Source of the DNA: Paracoccus sp. PAMC 22219
Lineage (GTDB): Bacteria; Pseudomonadota; Alphaproteobacteria; Rhodobacterales; Rhodobacteraceae
DNA: 64,000 nucleotides
NCBI RefSeq assembly: GCF_000787695.1
Contig: NZ_BBPH01000001.1
Span: forward strand, 81,275-145,274
Direction: 5' to 3'
A program made the translations under genes and the position numbers. The notes beneath the pieces are model-generated. The model was not told the DNA's origin. It ran no database searches and saw nothing but the letters and a program-made list of their open reading frames with translations. Shown here in pieces: positions 1 to 8,693 of the stretch (positions within the stretch are counted from its first letter, which is position 1; each line of letters starts with the position of its first letter).

Positions 1-1232
1 ACCTGATGGGTCAGTGCCGTGGCCAAGGCCGTGCCTTCGTCCGTGCCCGGCGCCAGCGGCATCCAGCGGTGCAACCCGTGCAGGAAGCCCTGCGCACGCT
101 GGCCCAGAACGCGCACCGCCAGCCGGTTCCGCGCCGCCAGTTCCGTCCGCTGCGCCGCCAGCAGCGCGTCGGCCGTGCCGCCGGTGATCCAGTCCTGAGC
201 GATCTCGGCCATCAGGGGCGTGGCCATCCAGGCCATCGACAGGTGGCGGTTCAGCGCGGCCTCTGCCAATTTTTCGGGCATCGCCAGAAAACCCAGCCGC
301 AGGCCCGGCGACAGGCATTTCGACAGGCCGGTGAAATAGAAACTGCGGTCCGGAGCGAATCCCGACAGGGCGGGCGGACGGCGCGGCGACATGGGGCCCG
401 TCGGATCGCTTTCCAGGATCATCAGCCCGGCTTGGGTCGCGGCGCGGGCCAGCGCCTCGCGCCGGTCGCGGTCCATCACCCGCGCCTGCGGCCCCCCGCC
501 CGAAGGCAGCAGGAACACCGCCTTCATTCGCCCGCCTGCGGCCCGCGCCGCCCGGATCAGCGCGTCGGGGTCCATGCCGTGTTCGTCGTCGGGAATGCCC
601 TGCAGGCGCAGATGCAGGTGCTGGGCCGCGGGCCGCAGCGTGTGGCACGTCGCCGATTCGGTCGCGATGATGTCGCCGGGCATCCCCACGCATTGCAGCG
701 CCACGAACATAGCGGGCGTGGTCCCGTTGGTGATCAGGATCCGCTGTGCCGGCACCACCTTCCCGCAGCGCGCCAGCCACGCCGCCGCCATCCCGCCATA
801 AAGCGACATCGTCTGACGCGGCCGGAATGACAGCATCGCCGAATCAGGCAGACGGTCGGACAGGCGCAACAGCGTCTCGCTCCACGCGGTGCGGATCTGG
901 GGCAGCGCCACGGGGGTCATCATCGACAGATCGATCGGCGGTCGGTCGGTGGGCGCGCGGAACCACGGCACCTCGATCGTCTCGCGCGGGCCCGAGCGGA
1001 CAAAGCTGCCGCGCCCGACCTCTCCCGAGATCAGGTCGGCGCGGATCAGCTCCTCGTACGCGCGGCTGACGGTCTGGACGCTGACGCCCAACTGCCACGC
1101 CAAGTCGCGATGCGGCGGCAGGCGCGCACCGGGCGCCAGGCTGCCCGCGTCGATGGCGGCCGCGATGCCCTGGGCCAGGCTGCGATAGGCCGGGCGGGTG
1201 ATGTCGTCGCGTCTCAGGGGCCAATGGGACAT
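1..1232 (-). CDS. MocR/PdxR-type GntR-aminotransferase fusion regulator (C-terminus outside window)
   Basis: About 410 residues are visible; the 3' end lies beyond base 1. The N-terminus (residues about 8-75) is a GntR winged helix, with the recognition stretch WQLGVSVQTVSRAYEEL. The rest has the fold-type I aminotransferase layout, including FTGLSKCLSPGLR near residue 300, whose lysine would bind PLP as a Schiff base. This domain order defines the MocR family, whose members use PLP as a sensor and usually control amino-acid, vitamin B6 or taurine/GABA genes. The ATG at 1232 gives the expected MSHWPLRR start. It is divergent from the AsnC gene with only 55 bases between starts, so the two probably share a control region. 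The target is unknown; the nearby transaminase is a candidate. Confidence 0.85.
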   Translation of the reverse strand, partial: MSHWPLRRDDITRPAYRSLAQGIAAAIDAGSLAPGARLPPHRDLAWQLGVSVQTVSRAYEELIRADLISGEVGRGSFVRSGPRETIEVPWFRAPTDRPPIDLSMMTPVALPQIRTAWSETLLRLSDRLPDSAMLSFRPRQTMSLYGGMAAAWLARCGKVVPAQRILITNGTTPAMFVALQCVGMPGDIIATESATCHTLRPAAQHLHLRLQGIPDDEHGMDPDALIRAARAAGGRMKAVFLLPSGGGPQARVMDRDRREALARAATQAGLMILESDPTGPMSPRRPPALSGFAPDRSFYFTGLSKCLSPGLRLGFLAMPEKLAEAALNRHLSMAWMATPLMAEIAQDWITGGTADALLAAQRTELAARNRLAVRVLGQRAQGFLHGLHRWMPLAPGTDEGTALATALTHQ

Positions 1233-1287
1233 GGGGCGCAGGATCGCCCGCCGCGCGCGGATTGACAAGCGGGCCGCGCAGGGGAAC

Positions 1288-1800
1288 ATGCGCCCCATGA
1301 TCCCGCCCCGCAGCCTGCGCCTGGACGACCGCGACATCGCCATCCTGGCGGTGCTGTCGCGCGAGGGGCGCATCACCAAGACCGACTTGGCGGCACGCGT
1401 GAACCTGTCGCCCACGCCCTGCTGGGACCGGATGCGGCGGCTGGAACAGGCGGGCCTGATCCGCGGATACCGCGCGCAGATCGACCTGGGCGTGCTGGGT
1501 CCGCATGTGCAGGTCTTTGTCACGGTCGAGCTGGACCAGCACCGCAGCGAAAGCTTTCAGCGGTTCGAGGCGGTGATCGCCCGCATGGACGCCGTCACCG
1601 GCTGCTGGGCCATCGGCGGGGGGTTCGATTACCTGATGTCGGTGATCGCGCCGGACGTCGCCGCGTTTCAGGGGGTCATGGATGCGCTGCTGGACAGCGG
1701 CGCAGGCGTGCGGCGCTATTTCAGCTATATCGTGACCAAGCCGGTCAAGGATCAGCCCGTGGCGGGCGCGATGCTGGAACATCATCGCCCTGAGGGCTGA
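1288..1800 (+). CDS. Lrp/AsnC family transcriptional regulator (DoeX-like)
   Basis: About 170 residues with an N-terminal helix-turn-helix (LDDRDIAILAVLSREGRI, then NLSPTPCWDRMRRLEQAGLI) and a C-terminal RAM/effector domain. Lrp/AsnC proteins bind DNA as dimers or octamers and respond to amino acids. The gene lies 90 bases upstream of a DoeD-like transaminase on the same strand. That arrangement recalls ectoine-degradation loci, where the AsnC-type DoeX controls the doe genes, but doeA, doeB and doeC are not in the window, so the assignment is only suggestive. Two in-frame ATGs occur, at 1288 and 1297. A purine-rich AGGGGA at 1280-1285 is close for the first and far for the second, so the start is uncertain by three codons. 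Confidence 0.85.
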   Translation: MRPMIPPRSLRLDDRDIAILAVLSREGRITKTDLAARVNLSPTPCWDRMRRLEQAGLIRGYRAQIDLGVLGPHVQVFVTVELDQHRSESFQRFEAVIARMDAVTGCWAIGGGFDYLMSVIAPDVAAFQGVMDALLDSGAGVRRYFSYIVTKPVKDQPVAGAMLEHHRPEG

Positions 1801-1890
1801 AGTTCAGGGATTTCCTCGGGCAAGACCCGCCGGATCAGAGGAATCCTCGGGGCCCACCGCCCTATCCTGCCTCCAGCAGGAACAGGAGCG

Positions 1891-3264
1891 ATGATGCTGA
1901 CGAATGACGAACTGGCCCGTTGGGACCGCGAGAGCTTTTTCCACCCCTCGACCCATCTGGGGCAATTCGCGCGGGGCGAGGCGCCGCAGCGCATCATCAC
2001 CGGGGGCGAGGGCTGTCACATCACCGACCGCGACGGCAACCGCATGCTGGACGGGTTCGCGGGCCTCTATTGCGTGAATGTCGGCTATGGCCGCCCGGAA
2101 ATCGCGCAGGCCATCGCCGATCAGGCGCATCAGCTGGCCTATTACCACGCCTATGCCGGCCACGGGTCCGAGGCCGCGATCACCCTGGCGCAGATGGTCA
2201 TGGACCGCGCGCCCAAGGGCATGGCACGGGTCTATTTCGGCCTGTCGGGATCGGATGCGAACGAGACGAACATCAAGCTGGTCTGGTACTACAACAACAT
2301 CCTGGGCCGCCCGAAGAAGAAAAAGATCATCAGCCGCTGGCGGGGCTATCACGGGTCCGGCCTGATGACCGGGTCGCTGACCGGGCTGCAGCTGTTCCAC
2401 GCCAAGTTCGACCTGCCGCTGGACCAGGTGATCCATACCGAAGCGCCCTATTACTTCCGCCGCCCCGATGCGGCGATGTCGGAATCAGATTTCGTCGGCC
2501 ATTGCGTGACGCAGCTGGAGGCGCTGATCGCGGAACATGGCGCCGACACCATCGCGGCCTTCATCGGAGAGCCGGTGCTGGGAACGGGGGGCATCGTGCC
2601 GCCGCCCGCGGGCTACTGGCCCGCCATTCAGGAGGTTCTGGACCGCCACGACATCCTGCTGATCGCGGATGAGGTGGTGACCGGGTTCGGGCGTCTGGGG
2701 ACCATGTTCGGGTCGGACCATTACGGCATGCGCCCCGACCTGATCACCAGCGCCAAGGGCCTGACCAGCGCATATGCGCCGCTGTCGGCCAGCATCGTGG
2801 GCACGCGCGTCTGGGACGTGCTGACGCGCGGCACGGATGAAAACGGCGTGATGGGCCACGGCTGGACCTATTCCGCGCACCCCATCGGGGCGGCGGCCGG
2901 GGTGGCGAACCTGAAGCTGATCGACAGCTTGGGCCTGGTCGAGAATGCCGGGACCGTGGGTGCCTATCTGAACGACCGGATGGCGCAGGCGGTCGGCGGT
3001 CACGCCCATGTCGGAGAGGTGCGCGGCGCGGGCATGCTGTGCGCGGTCGAACTGGTCGCGGACCGCGATGCGCGGCGGTTCTTTGACGCGTCCGAGGGCA
3101 AGGGCGCCAAGGTCGTGGCCGCGATGCTGAAGCGCGGCGTGATCGCACGCGCCATGCCGCAGGGCGACATCCTGGGCTTTGCCCCGCCCCTGTGCCTGAC
3201 GCGCGAAGAGGCCGATCGGATCGTCGACGTGACAGCCGAGGCGCTGGCCGCGGTGCTGGGCTGA
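1891..3264 (+). CDS. class III PLP-dependent aminotransferase (DoeD-like)
   Basis: 457 residues, a full-length class III (omega-amino acid) transaminase. Visible family features are [13 protein letters not shown] near the N-terminus, the PLP-phosphate region [10 protein letters not shown], the WRGYHGS motif, [11 protein letters not shown] with the aspartate that contacts the pyridine nitrogen, and [14 protein letters not shown] carrying the Schiff-base lysine. The [13 protein letters not shown] and [15 protein letters not shown] segments match the DoeD-type subgroup, which transaminates diaminobutyrate in ectoine breakdown, as I recall it. Related enzymes act on other omega-amino acids, so the substrate is open. 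An AGGAG at 1884-1888 supports the first of two tandem ATGs. It is probably controlled by the AsnC gene upstream. The coding region ends three bases before a GC-rich hairpin repeat. Confidence 0.85.
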   Translation: MMLTNDELARWDRESFFHPSTHLGQFARGEAPQRIITGGEGCHITDRDGNRMLDGFAGLYCVNVGYGRPEIAQAIADQAHQLAYYHAYAGHGSEAAITLAQMVMDRAPKGMARVYFGLSGSDANETNIKLVWYYNNILGRPKKKKIISRWRGYHGSGLMTGSLTGLQLFHAKFDLPLDQVIHTEAPYYFRRPDAAMSESDFVGHCVTQLEALIAEHGADTIAAFIGEPVLGTGGIVPPPAGYWPAIQEVLDRHDILLIADEVVTGFGRLGTMFGSDHYGMRPDLITSAKGLTSAYAPLSASIVGTRVWDVLTRGTDENGVMGHGWTYSAHPIGAAAGVANLKLIDSLGLVENAGTVGAYLNDRMAQAVGGHAHVGEVRGAGMLCAVELVADRDARRFFDASEGKGAKVVAAMLKRGVIARAMPQGDILGFAPPLCLTREEADRIVDVTAEALAAVLG

Positions 3265-3267
3265 ATT

Positions 3268-3312
3268 GCGTCCCGCGACGGCGGGGGGATTTCACATCCC
3301 CCCGCACCCCCC
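3268..3312 (-). repeat. stop-proximal GC hairpin repeat, copy A
   Basis: Read from the upstream gene (+ strand) this copy begins GCGTCCCGCGACGG, followed by six G, a short loop, six C and a second C-rich block. Copies B (16021-16065) and C (27994-28038) have the same order on the minus strand. It starts three bases after the transaminase stop and also overlaps the 3' end of the convergent MobA-like gene. The six-G/six-C stem could end transcription or protect the transcript 3' end. No T-tract follows, so it is not a textbook intrinsic terminator. The label strand follows the orientation of copies B and C. Confidence 0.7.
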
Positions 3313-3879
3313 AGTGGAGTCGCGCGGCTGCCCCGGCTGCGGTGGGTTGATCTGGTCCGGCAGGTCGATGTCGCGCAGCAGTCCCGGCGCAGGCACATAC
3401 CGGTCCGGCGTCAGATCACGCAGCAGGCGACCCGCGCCCTGATCGCCGGTCAGTTGCGCAAGCCGCGACAGCCAGCCACGCGGGAAGCAGGCCGGTGGCA
3501 GGGGGGAGGTTCCGTCATGGCTGCAGGAGGGCAGACCATCGGCGGCTCGGTCGACGATCTGGGATAGATGCGCGGCGGTGACGTCGGGCATGTCGCCAAG
3601 GGCGATCAGCAGTCGGTCGGGATCACCCGCCGCGGCCAGACCCGCGCGCAGGCTGTCCGATTGCTGCCCCTGAGGGATCAGCACGATGCGAAAGCCGTCC
3701 AGCCACGGCGTCAGGGTGGGGTTGGTGATTACGGCGATGCGGTCATCCAGCGCGGTATTCCGCATTGCCTGCGCGGCGTGGGAAACGAGCGGTATCCCCG
3801 CCACCGGCGCCAGCAGCTTGTCGGACGGACCAAAGCGCCGCGATGCGCCGCCCGCCAGCAGCAGGCCGGTGCAGGTCAA
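3292..3879 (-). CDS. MobA/MocA-like molybdenum cofactor nucleotidyltransferase
   Basis: 195 residues. The N-terminus GLLLAGGASRRFGPSDKLL is the NTP-binding signature of the MobA/MocA/IspD-like nucleotidyltransferase fold, and LIALGDMPDV is the acidic metal-binding segment. MocA adds CMP to molybdopterin for xanthine-oxidase-type enzymes. That role fits here, because the gene follows xdhC and a molybdo-hydroxylase operon on the same strand. The start is a TTG whose last two bases are the first two of the xdhC TGA stop, a 4-base TTGA overlap that indicates translational coupling. The last residues (TGGCGGM) and the stop are encoded within repeat copy A, so the natural C-terminus may have been altered. 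Cofactor specificity (CMP or GMP) cannot be read from the sequence. Confidence 0.8.
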   Translation of the reverse strand: MTCTGLLLAGGASRRFGPSDKLLAPVAGIPLVSHAAQAMRNTALDDRIAVITNPTLTPWLDGFRIVLIPQGQQSDSLRAGLAAAGDPDRLLIALGDMPDVTAAHLSQIVDRAADGLPSCSHDGTSPLPPACFPRGWLSRLAQLTGDQGAGRLLRDLTPDRYVPAPGLLRDIDLPDQINPPQPGQPRDSTGGCGGM

Positions 3880-4709
3880 GCGGTCAGCACCTCGTATGCG
3901 GCCAGGATCTGGGTCAGGGCGGACGCTGCGATCAGGCGCGGGTCGCGGGCCGGGCTGACGACGCCGATGGGTCCGGTGATCCGCTCCAGCGTCGCCGCGT
4001 CAAAGCCCTGCTCGGTCAGCGCCGCCAACCTCGCGGCCTGCGCGCGACGCGACCCCAGCGCGCCGATGTAGAACGCGTCCGAGCGCAACGCGCGGGCCAA
4101 CGCGGGCAGTTCGCGGTCGTGATCGTGGAACAGCGTCACCACGGCGGTATGCGCGTCGGGCCTGGCGTCCTGGCCCATCACCGGCATGTCCATCGCGGCG
4201 ACCAAGGTTGTCAAGGCCTGCGCCTCGTCCCCCTCTCCGTGGATCTGGAAGGCGGGGGGCGGCGGCAGGACCAGCGTGAAATCGTCGGGGTCGGGGTCGC
4301 CCGCGCGGCAAGGTGCGCCGGTGCGCAGGTTCAGGCACCATGTGCCCGTGCGCCTGCGGATGCGGTCGTCCCAGATGGCGCCCAGCCAGTCGGGGTCGGG
4401 CTTGTGGATCAGCGCGATCTCAACCGTGCCGCCGCAGGGCAGCGGCAGGTCCAGCGGGCCGCCCACGCCATAGGTCAGCCGCGTCACCGGTCCGGGCGCG
4501 TCCAGATGCGCGGCAATGTCGGCATCGATGCAACCCGCGCCCAGACGGCCCACACGACCGCCGTCGGGCCACAGCGCCATCATCGCGCCGGGGCGGCGGG
4601 GAAAGCCGCCCTTGGCGTCGGTCAGCATGGCCAGCGACCCGCCGGGACGGCGCAGCAGCGCCTTGACGGGACAATCGGCAGAGGCGGTGATGGGGGCGGA
4701 GATCGACAT
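3876..4709 (-). CDS. xdhC: XdhC-family molybdenum cofactor insertion protein
   Basis: About 277 residues with the two-part XdhC architecture: an N-terminal XdhC/CoxI domain (SLAMLTDAKGG, then GRLGAGCIDADI) and a C-terminal Rossmann domain (AFYIGALGSRRAQAARLAAL, then ITGPIGV). XdhC proteins bind Moco, bring about its sulfuration and insert it into xanthine-oxidase-family enzymes. The gene lies about 80 bases downstream of the cytochrome subunit and overlaps the MobA-like gene, so it probably serves the adjacent hydroxylase. ATG at 4709 gives MSISAP; an upstream TTG at 4727 is open in frame but less likely. No clear Shine-Dalgarno sequence precedes the ATG. Confidence 0.85.
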   Translation of the reverse strand: MSISAPITASADCPVKALLRRPGGSLAMLTDAKGGFPRRPGAMMALWPDGGRVGRLGAGCIDADIAAHLDAPGPVTRLTYGVGGPLDLPLPCGGTVEIALIHKPDPDWLGAIWDDRIRRRTGTWCLNLRTGAPCRAGDPDPDDFTLVLPPPPAFQIHGEGDEAQALTTLVAAMDMPVMGQDARPDAHTAVVTLFHDHDRELPALARALRSDAFYIGALGSRRAQAARLAALTEQGFDAATLERITGPIGVVSPARDPRLIAASALTQILAAYEVLTA

Positions 4710-4788
4710 GGCGCAGGCTTTCGGCAATCGGTGCTGCCAGCCTAACGCAGTCGGCCCGATTTGGATGCCGAAAAAGCGACCGGTCCGG

Positions 4789-5403
4789 TCATTCCGGACA
4801 GGGCTGTCCGGCTGCCCCCCATTTCAGCACGTCGTCGATATGCGCCTGCAGGCCGAACGGCGCGGGTTCGCGCCCGCCGCCGGGCGCAAAACCCCAGGCG
4901 ACGAACCCGCCGTGGCTGGCGTCGTCGCGCAGGTGTTCGGCCAGTTCGACCCAGTCCCGCCCGCCGTTCAAGTCCGGATCGCGCAGCTGGCGGCACAGGG
5001 CGGGGCCGTCCAGGCCGAACCACGCCATCTCGACCGGGGGCAGTTGCCAGGGGATCATCGCGTTCGGCGCTTGGCGCGGGTCGGATTCCAGCGTCGATGC
5101 GGTGATGTGGCAGGTGGCACAGGGCAGAGTCTCGACCCCCATGCGGCTGTCGCCGCCGCTGATGGCCATGCCATGCGGGCGGGGTTCGGGATATTCCGGG
5201 CCGGACCACATGGGCAGGTGGTCGGGACCCACGTGGCAATTCGCGCAGCGCGGATGCGACACGACCTGCTGCACGCGGTCCCACGCCGCCAAGCCGTCGG
5301 CGGTGCTGACCGACCCCTCTGCAGGCGGGGCGACGATCGAGGGCATGACATCCTCGGCCCAGACGGGGCCTGTCATCAGCAGCAGGGCCAGCAGGCGCAT
5401 CAT
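4789..5403 (-). CDS. periplasmic c-type cytochrome subunit of an isoquinoline 1-oxidoreductase-like enzyme
   Basis: 204 residues. Residues 1 to about 16 (MMRLLALLLMTGPVWA) form a Sec signal peptide. Two c-type haem motifs follow, HPRCANCH and PCATCH, then a conserved region with PWQLPPVEMAWFG and an acidic SHGGFVAWGFAPGGGR segment. Proteins of this pattern are annotated as isoquinoline 1-oxidoreductase subunits and would take electrons from the molybdo-flavin-free hydroxylase in the periplasm. The start overlaps the iorB-like stop (ATGA), which shows operon coupling. There are two consecutive ATGs, at 5403 and 5400; either gives a good signal peptide. The physiological substrate of the complex is unknown. 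Confidence 0.8.
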   Translation of the reverse strand: MMRLLALLLMTGPVWAEDVMPSIVAPPAEGSVSTADGLAAWDRVQQVVSHPRCANCHVGPDHLPMWSGPEYPEPRPHGMAISGGDSRMGVETLPCATCHITASTLESDPRQAPNAMIPWQLPPVEMAWFGLDGPALCRQLRDPDLNGGRDWVELAEHLRDDASHGGFVAWGFAPGGGREPAPFGLQAHIDDVLKWGAAGQPCPE

Positions 5404-7625
5404 GCGAAACGCACCCCGCGGGCAAAGGGCAGGTCGCGCAGGCGCTGACCGGTCGCGGCAAAGATCGCGTTGCCAAGGGCGGCGGCAGCGGGCGGTACGC
5501 CGGGTTCGCCCAAGCCCCGCAGCGGGCCGTTCTCCAGCAGCCGCACCGTGACCTGCGGCGTCTGACGCATGCGCATCCCCTCATAGGCGTGAAAATTGGT
5601 CTGATCGGGACGGTGGCCGCGATAGGTCAGTTCGCAATTCATCGCGTGGCCCAGCCCGAACAGCATGCCGCCCGACAGCTGCGCCAGGGCATTCACCGGG
5701 TCCAGCACGATGCCGACATCGGCCACGGCAAAGGCCTGGGTGATCCGGATGCCCTGCGGGGTCTGCTCGACCTCGACCACCTGGGCGCAGGGCACGCCGA
5801 AGGACAGGCAGAACGCCACGCCCCGCCCGCGCCCCTGCCCCGCATCGCGACCGGTCCAGCCCGACAGGTCGCGCAAACCCTCCAGCACCGCGCGCGAGGG
5901 GTCGTGGCTGCACAGCCCGATAAGCCCCTCCATCGGGTCGATGCCGGCGGCCGCGAACATCTCGTCCATCGCGGTGCCGAAGAAGAAGCCGTTCGACGAT
6001 GCGCCGACCGACCGCCAGCTGCTGACCGGCACGGATTCGGGCGCGCGCAGCCCCGTCACGCGGAAATTCGGGATCGCAAAGGGCTGGTCCCAGGCCCCGG
6101 TGGTGATGCTGGCATCCGGCCCCGGTGGCGCGCTGGAGACGCGGCCGAACCAGGATGCGATGACCGACGGGCTGGCAACGGTCAGGTCCAGCGCCTGCAC
6201 GCCCTGATCGGTGGCGCGGCCCCGCACCCGCGCGATCTGGGCCGGGCGCGGCTGGTCATGGGCAAAGTCCTCCTCTCGCGACCAGGTCAGCTTGACCGGG
6301 CGGCCGGGGACGGCCATCGCGATCTCGACCGCTTGGGCGATGAAGTCGATCTCCAGCCTGCGGCCAAAGCTGCCGCCGATCATCTGGTTCTCCAGCCGGA
6401 TCGCGGTTTCGGGCAGGCCGGTCAGTGCGGCGGCGCGAGCCACGGCGAAATCGGGCACCTGCGTGCCGGCCCAGATGGTGCAGGCGTCGTCCGTCACCAG
6501 GACCGTGGCGTTCATCGGCTCCAGCGGCGCATGGGCCAGGAACGGGACGCGATATTCCGCAGTGACATCGCCCGCGCCGATGACCGCGTCCACGTCGCCG
6601 TCATCGCGCTTGCGGCTGTCGATGTCGCCTGCGTCATGGGTGGCCGCAAGCGCGGCCCAGATCGCGTCCTGATCGCCCGTCGTGTCGGGGGCCGCGAACG
6701 CGACGTCCAGCGCCTGCACGGCGCGCATCGCGGACCAGGTGTCGCGCGCCAGCACCGCGACGCCCCCGGTGATCGGCAGCACGCGCAGCACGCCGGGCAG
6801 CCCTTCGGCGGCGACCGGGTCCAGCCGCGCGACCGACCCGCCCCAAGGCGCCATCCGCACCGTCGCGTGCAGCATGTCGGGCAGGGACAGATCGATGCCA
6901 TAGACCTGCGTGCCGGTCGATTTCGCGATCACGTCGGTGCGCGCCATCGGCTTGCCCAGCCAGCGCCATTGCGACCGGTCGCGCAGCACGATCTGGGTCA
7001 CCGGCTCCAGCGCCGCGGCGTCGCGTGCCAAGTCGGGATAGGGAATGCGCGTGCCGTCGGGCAGGATCACCGCGCCATCCGCGGTGTCCAGGTCGGCGCG
7101 GTCCAGGCCGTGGCGCAGGGCGGCGGCCTGTTTCAGCGTTTCACGCGCAACGGCGCCCGCCTGACGCAGCTTGTCGAACCCGTCGGCGGTCGAACTGGAC
7201 CCGCCGGTCATCTGCCAGCCCAGCAGCCGCGCGGGAATGTCGGCCGCATCGCGCGCTGTTTCGGCCAGCCAACCGGTATCGGTGGGCGCAAAGGGCATGA
7301 AATCCGCGATCAGCGCGCGGTTATAGTATGTGGCGCTGACCGGGCCCGGCACGATGCGGGCGGTGGCGGGGTCGATGTCCAATTCCTCGGCGATCAGGGC
7401 GGCCTGCAGCCAGCGGGCGCCCTGCCCCTTGTCCGCACGCGGCGCGACCAGCGTGACGCCATCGGCATCTATCAACACATAGGGGTTCAGCGCCCCCGCA
7501 TCCGTCCCCGCAAAGGGGTCCGCCAAGGGCCGGGTATAGCGCCAGGCGCCAAAGGCCACGCCCCCCGCCACCGCGACCGACCCGATGAGAAAGCCGCGCC
7601 GCGCGATGCGCCCCGCACGCGACAT
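5400..7625 (-). CDS. iorB: isoquinoline 1-oxidoreductase-like large subunit, molybdopterin-binding, Tat-exported
   Basis: 741 residues, the length of the IorB/aldehyde oxidoreductase large subunit. The N-terminus RIARRGFLIGS, followed by a hydrophobic stretch, is a twin-arginine signal, so the folded enzyme is probably exported to the periplasm. Molybdopterin-binding features include MIGGSFGRRLEIDF, SWRSVGASSNGFF and the C-terminal GLGEPGVPP, whose glutamate is the catalytic base in xanthine-oxidase-family enzymes. There is no FAD subunit in the operon; electrons would pass from Mo through the two [2Fe-2S] clusters of the small subunit to the c-type cytochrome encoded next. The start overlaps the small-subunit stop by one base (TGATG). 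The substrate is unknown: N-heterocycles and aldehydes are both possible. The symbol is by similarity. Confidence 0.85.
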   Translation of the reverse strand: MSRAGRIARRGFLIGSVAVAGGVAFGAWRYTRPLADPFAGTDAGALNPYVLIDADGVTLVAPRADKGQGARWLQAALIAEELDIDPATARIVPGPVSATYYNRALIADFMPFAPTDTGWLAETARDAADIPARLLGWQMTGGSSSTADGFDKLRQAGAVARETLKQAAALRHGLDRADLDTADGAVILPDGTRIPYPDLARDAAALEPVTQIVLRDRSQWRWLGKPMARTDVIAKSTGTQVYGIDLSLPDMLHATVRMAPWGGSVARLDPVAAEGLPGVLRVLPITGGVAVLARDTWSAMRAVQALDVAFAAPDTTGDQDAIWAALAATHDAGDIDSRKRDDGDVDAVIGAGDVTAEYRVPFLAHAPLEPMNATVLVTDDACTIWAGTQVPDFAVARAAALTGLPETAIRLENQMIGGSFGRRLEIDFIAQAVEIAMAVPGRPVKLTWSREEDFAHDQPRPAQIARVRGRATDQGVQALDLTVASPSVIASWFGRVSSAPPGPDASITTGAWDQPFAIPNFRVTGLRAPESVPVSSWRSVGASSNGFFFGTAMDEMFAAAGIDPMEGLIGLCSHDPSRAVLEGLRDLSGWTGRDAGQGRGRGVAFCLSFGVPCAQVVEVEQTPQGIRITQAFAVADVGIVLDPVNALAQLSGGMLFGLGHAMNCELTYRGHRPDQTNFHAYEGMRMRQTPQVTVRLLENGPLRGLGEPGVPPAAAALGNAIFAATGQRLRDLPFARGVRFA

Positions 7626-8083
7626 CAGGCGGCGCCGATGCGGACGGATGCCGACCGGATCGCCGCGCGGATGCGGGGATAGGTGGCGCAGCGGCACAGG
7701 TTGCCCGACATCGCGCGGTCGATGTCCGCATCCGAAGGGTCGGCGTTCAGCGCCAGGAGCGACGCGGCCTGCATGATCTGGCCGGACTGACAGTAGCCGC
7801 ATTGCGCGACCTGCTGCTCGATCCAGGCGGCCTGGACGGGGTGCGGGTCGTCGGGCGTGCCCAGCCCCTCGATCGTGGTGATCTCTCCGGCCACGTCAGC
7901 CAGACGGATCTGGCAGGCGCGCACCGCCATGCCGTCCATGTGCACCGTGCAGGCCCCGCATTGCGCAATCCCGCAGCCATATTTCGTGCCCGTAAGGCCC
8001 AGCAGATCGCGCAGCGCCCACAGCAGCGGCATCTGCGGGTCGGCGTCCAGGTCGTGGCTGTTTCCGTTGACGATCAGTTGCAT
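7625..8083 (-). CDS. iorA: (2Fe-2S)-binding small subunit of the molybdo-hydroxylase
   Basis: 152 residues, typical for IorA/CoxS-type subunits. The plant-ferredoxin-like N-terminal cluster motif is CGIAQCGAC with a later cysteine (VRAC), and the C-terminal helical cluster motif is CGYCQSGQ with NLCRC. Together they bind two [2Fe-2S] clusters that carry electrons from Mo to the cytochrome. It is the first gene of the operon iorA-iorB-cytochrome-xdhC-mobA-like, all on the minus strand. It has no signal peptide of its own, so it would be exported by hitch-hiking on the Tat-directed large subunit. The ATG at 8083 begins directly at the conserved MQLIVNGN; an open frame extends to 8137 without conserved content. 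Confidence 0.88.
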   Translation of the reverse strand: MQLIVNGNSHDLDADPQMPLLWALRDLLGLTGTKYGCGIAQCGACTVHMDGMAVRACQIRLADVAGEITTIEGLGTPDDPHPVQAAWIEQQVAQCGYCQSGQIMQAASLLALNADPSDADIDRAMSGNLCRCATYPRIRAAIRSASVRIGAA

Positions 8084-8195
8084 GCGCGCAATCTGCCGCA
8101 GCCGCCCGCATCGCACAAGATGCAGGTGCGTCCCCATGGCAAAAGGCCGCCAATCCTTGCGGATGGCGGCCCTTGCGCAGTCGGACAGGCAGATC

Positions 8196-8363
8196 TTACT
8201 TGATCTTGCCTTCCTTGTATTCGACGTGCTGACGCACGACCGGGTCGTATTTCCGGACGGACATCTTTTCGGTCATCGTGCGGGCATTCTTCTTGGTCAC
8301 ATAGAAGTGGCCGGTGCCGGCGGTCGAGTTCAGCCGGATCTTGATGGTGGTCGGCTTCGCCAT
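8196..8363 (-). CDS. rpmG: 50S ribosomal protein L33
   Basis: 55 residues beginning [20 protein letters not shown] and ending EYKEGKIK, the normal bacterial L33 length and sequence. It lacks the four zinc-binding cysteines, so it is the C-minus form. The ATG at 8363 is the only sensible start; the frame is open further upstream but carries no L33-like sequence. L33 sits near the E-site tRNA in the large subunit. The gene is monocistronic as far as can be seen, with tRNA-Glu upstream on the same strand and a terminator-like hairpin between them. Confidence 0.95.
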   Translation of the reverse strand: MAKPTTIKIRLNSTAGTGHFYVTKKNARTMTEKMSVRKYDPVVRQHVEYKEGKIK

Positions 8364-8557
8364 GGTTGTTGCTCCTGCTTCGGGGCAATCGCGCGCCGCA
8401 AACCCCGTGGAATTCTTATCGAAGCCGCCTTTTATCCCCGCGGGTGGCGGAGTCAACCGCCAAAGCCGCGGATCGGCACGAAAACCTGACCCGGAACGCA
8501 GAAACTTCGTCCTCCGGGGCGAAACGGCGCATTGGCGCATTGGCGCATGCACAACCG

Positions 8558-8588
8558 AAAAAATGCCCGTGGCGGGGTGCCGGGGCAT
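8558..8588 (-). terminator. intrinsic terminator after tRNA-Glu
   Basis: On the minus strand an ATGCCC stem pairs with GGGCAT around a 14-15-base loop and is followed directly by a run of six T. It lies 31 bases past the tRNA 3' end, as expected for a tRNA transcription terminator. Confidence 0.7.
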
Positions 8589-8618
8589 GGTTCAGCGTGT
8601 TGATCTTGAAGGGAGAAG

Positions 8619-8693
8619 TGGCAGCCCGTAGGGGAGTCGAACCCCTCTTTTCAGGTTGAAAACCTGACGTCCTAACCGATAGACGAACGGGCC
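8619..8693 (-). tRNA. tRNA-Glu (anticodon UUC)
   Basis: A 75-base cloverleaf. The acceptor arm GGCCCGT pairs with ACGGGCT (with a G-U at the first pair) before GCCA. The anticodon stem TCAGG/CCTGA encloses TTTTCAA, giving anticodon TTC. The T arm contains GGTTCGACTCC. The 3' CCA is encoded. No integrase or repeated attachment core lies next to it, so it does not mark an integrated element here. Confidence 0.97.

Noticed and set aside
5589..7682. A 697-codon open frame opposite the molybdo-hydroxylase large subunit
   Set aside because: The minus-strand IorB-like protein is unmistakable; the opposite frame has no domain.
8536..8560. GGCGCATT direct repeat near rpmG as a CRISPR-like or regulatory array
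   Set aside because: Only two short adjacent copies with no spacer structure; most likely chance.
8619..8693. tRNA-Glu as an attachment site for an integrated element
   Set aside because: No integrase, no repeated 3' tRNA fragment, and housekeeping genes on both sides.
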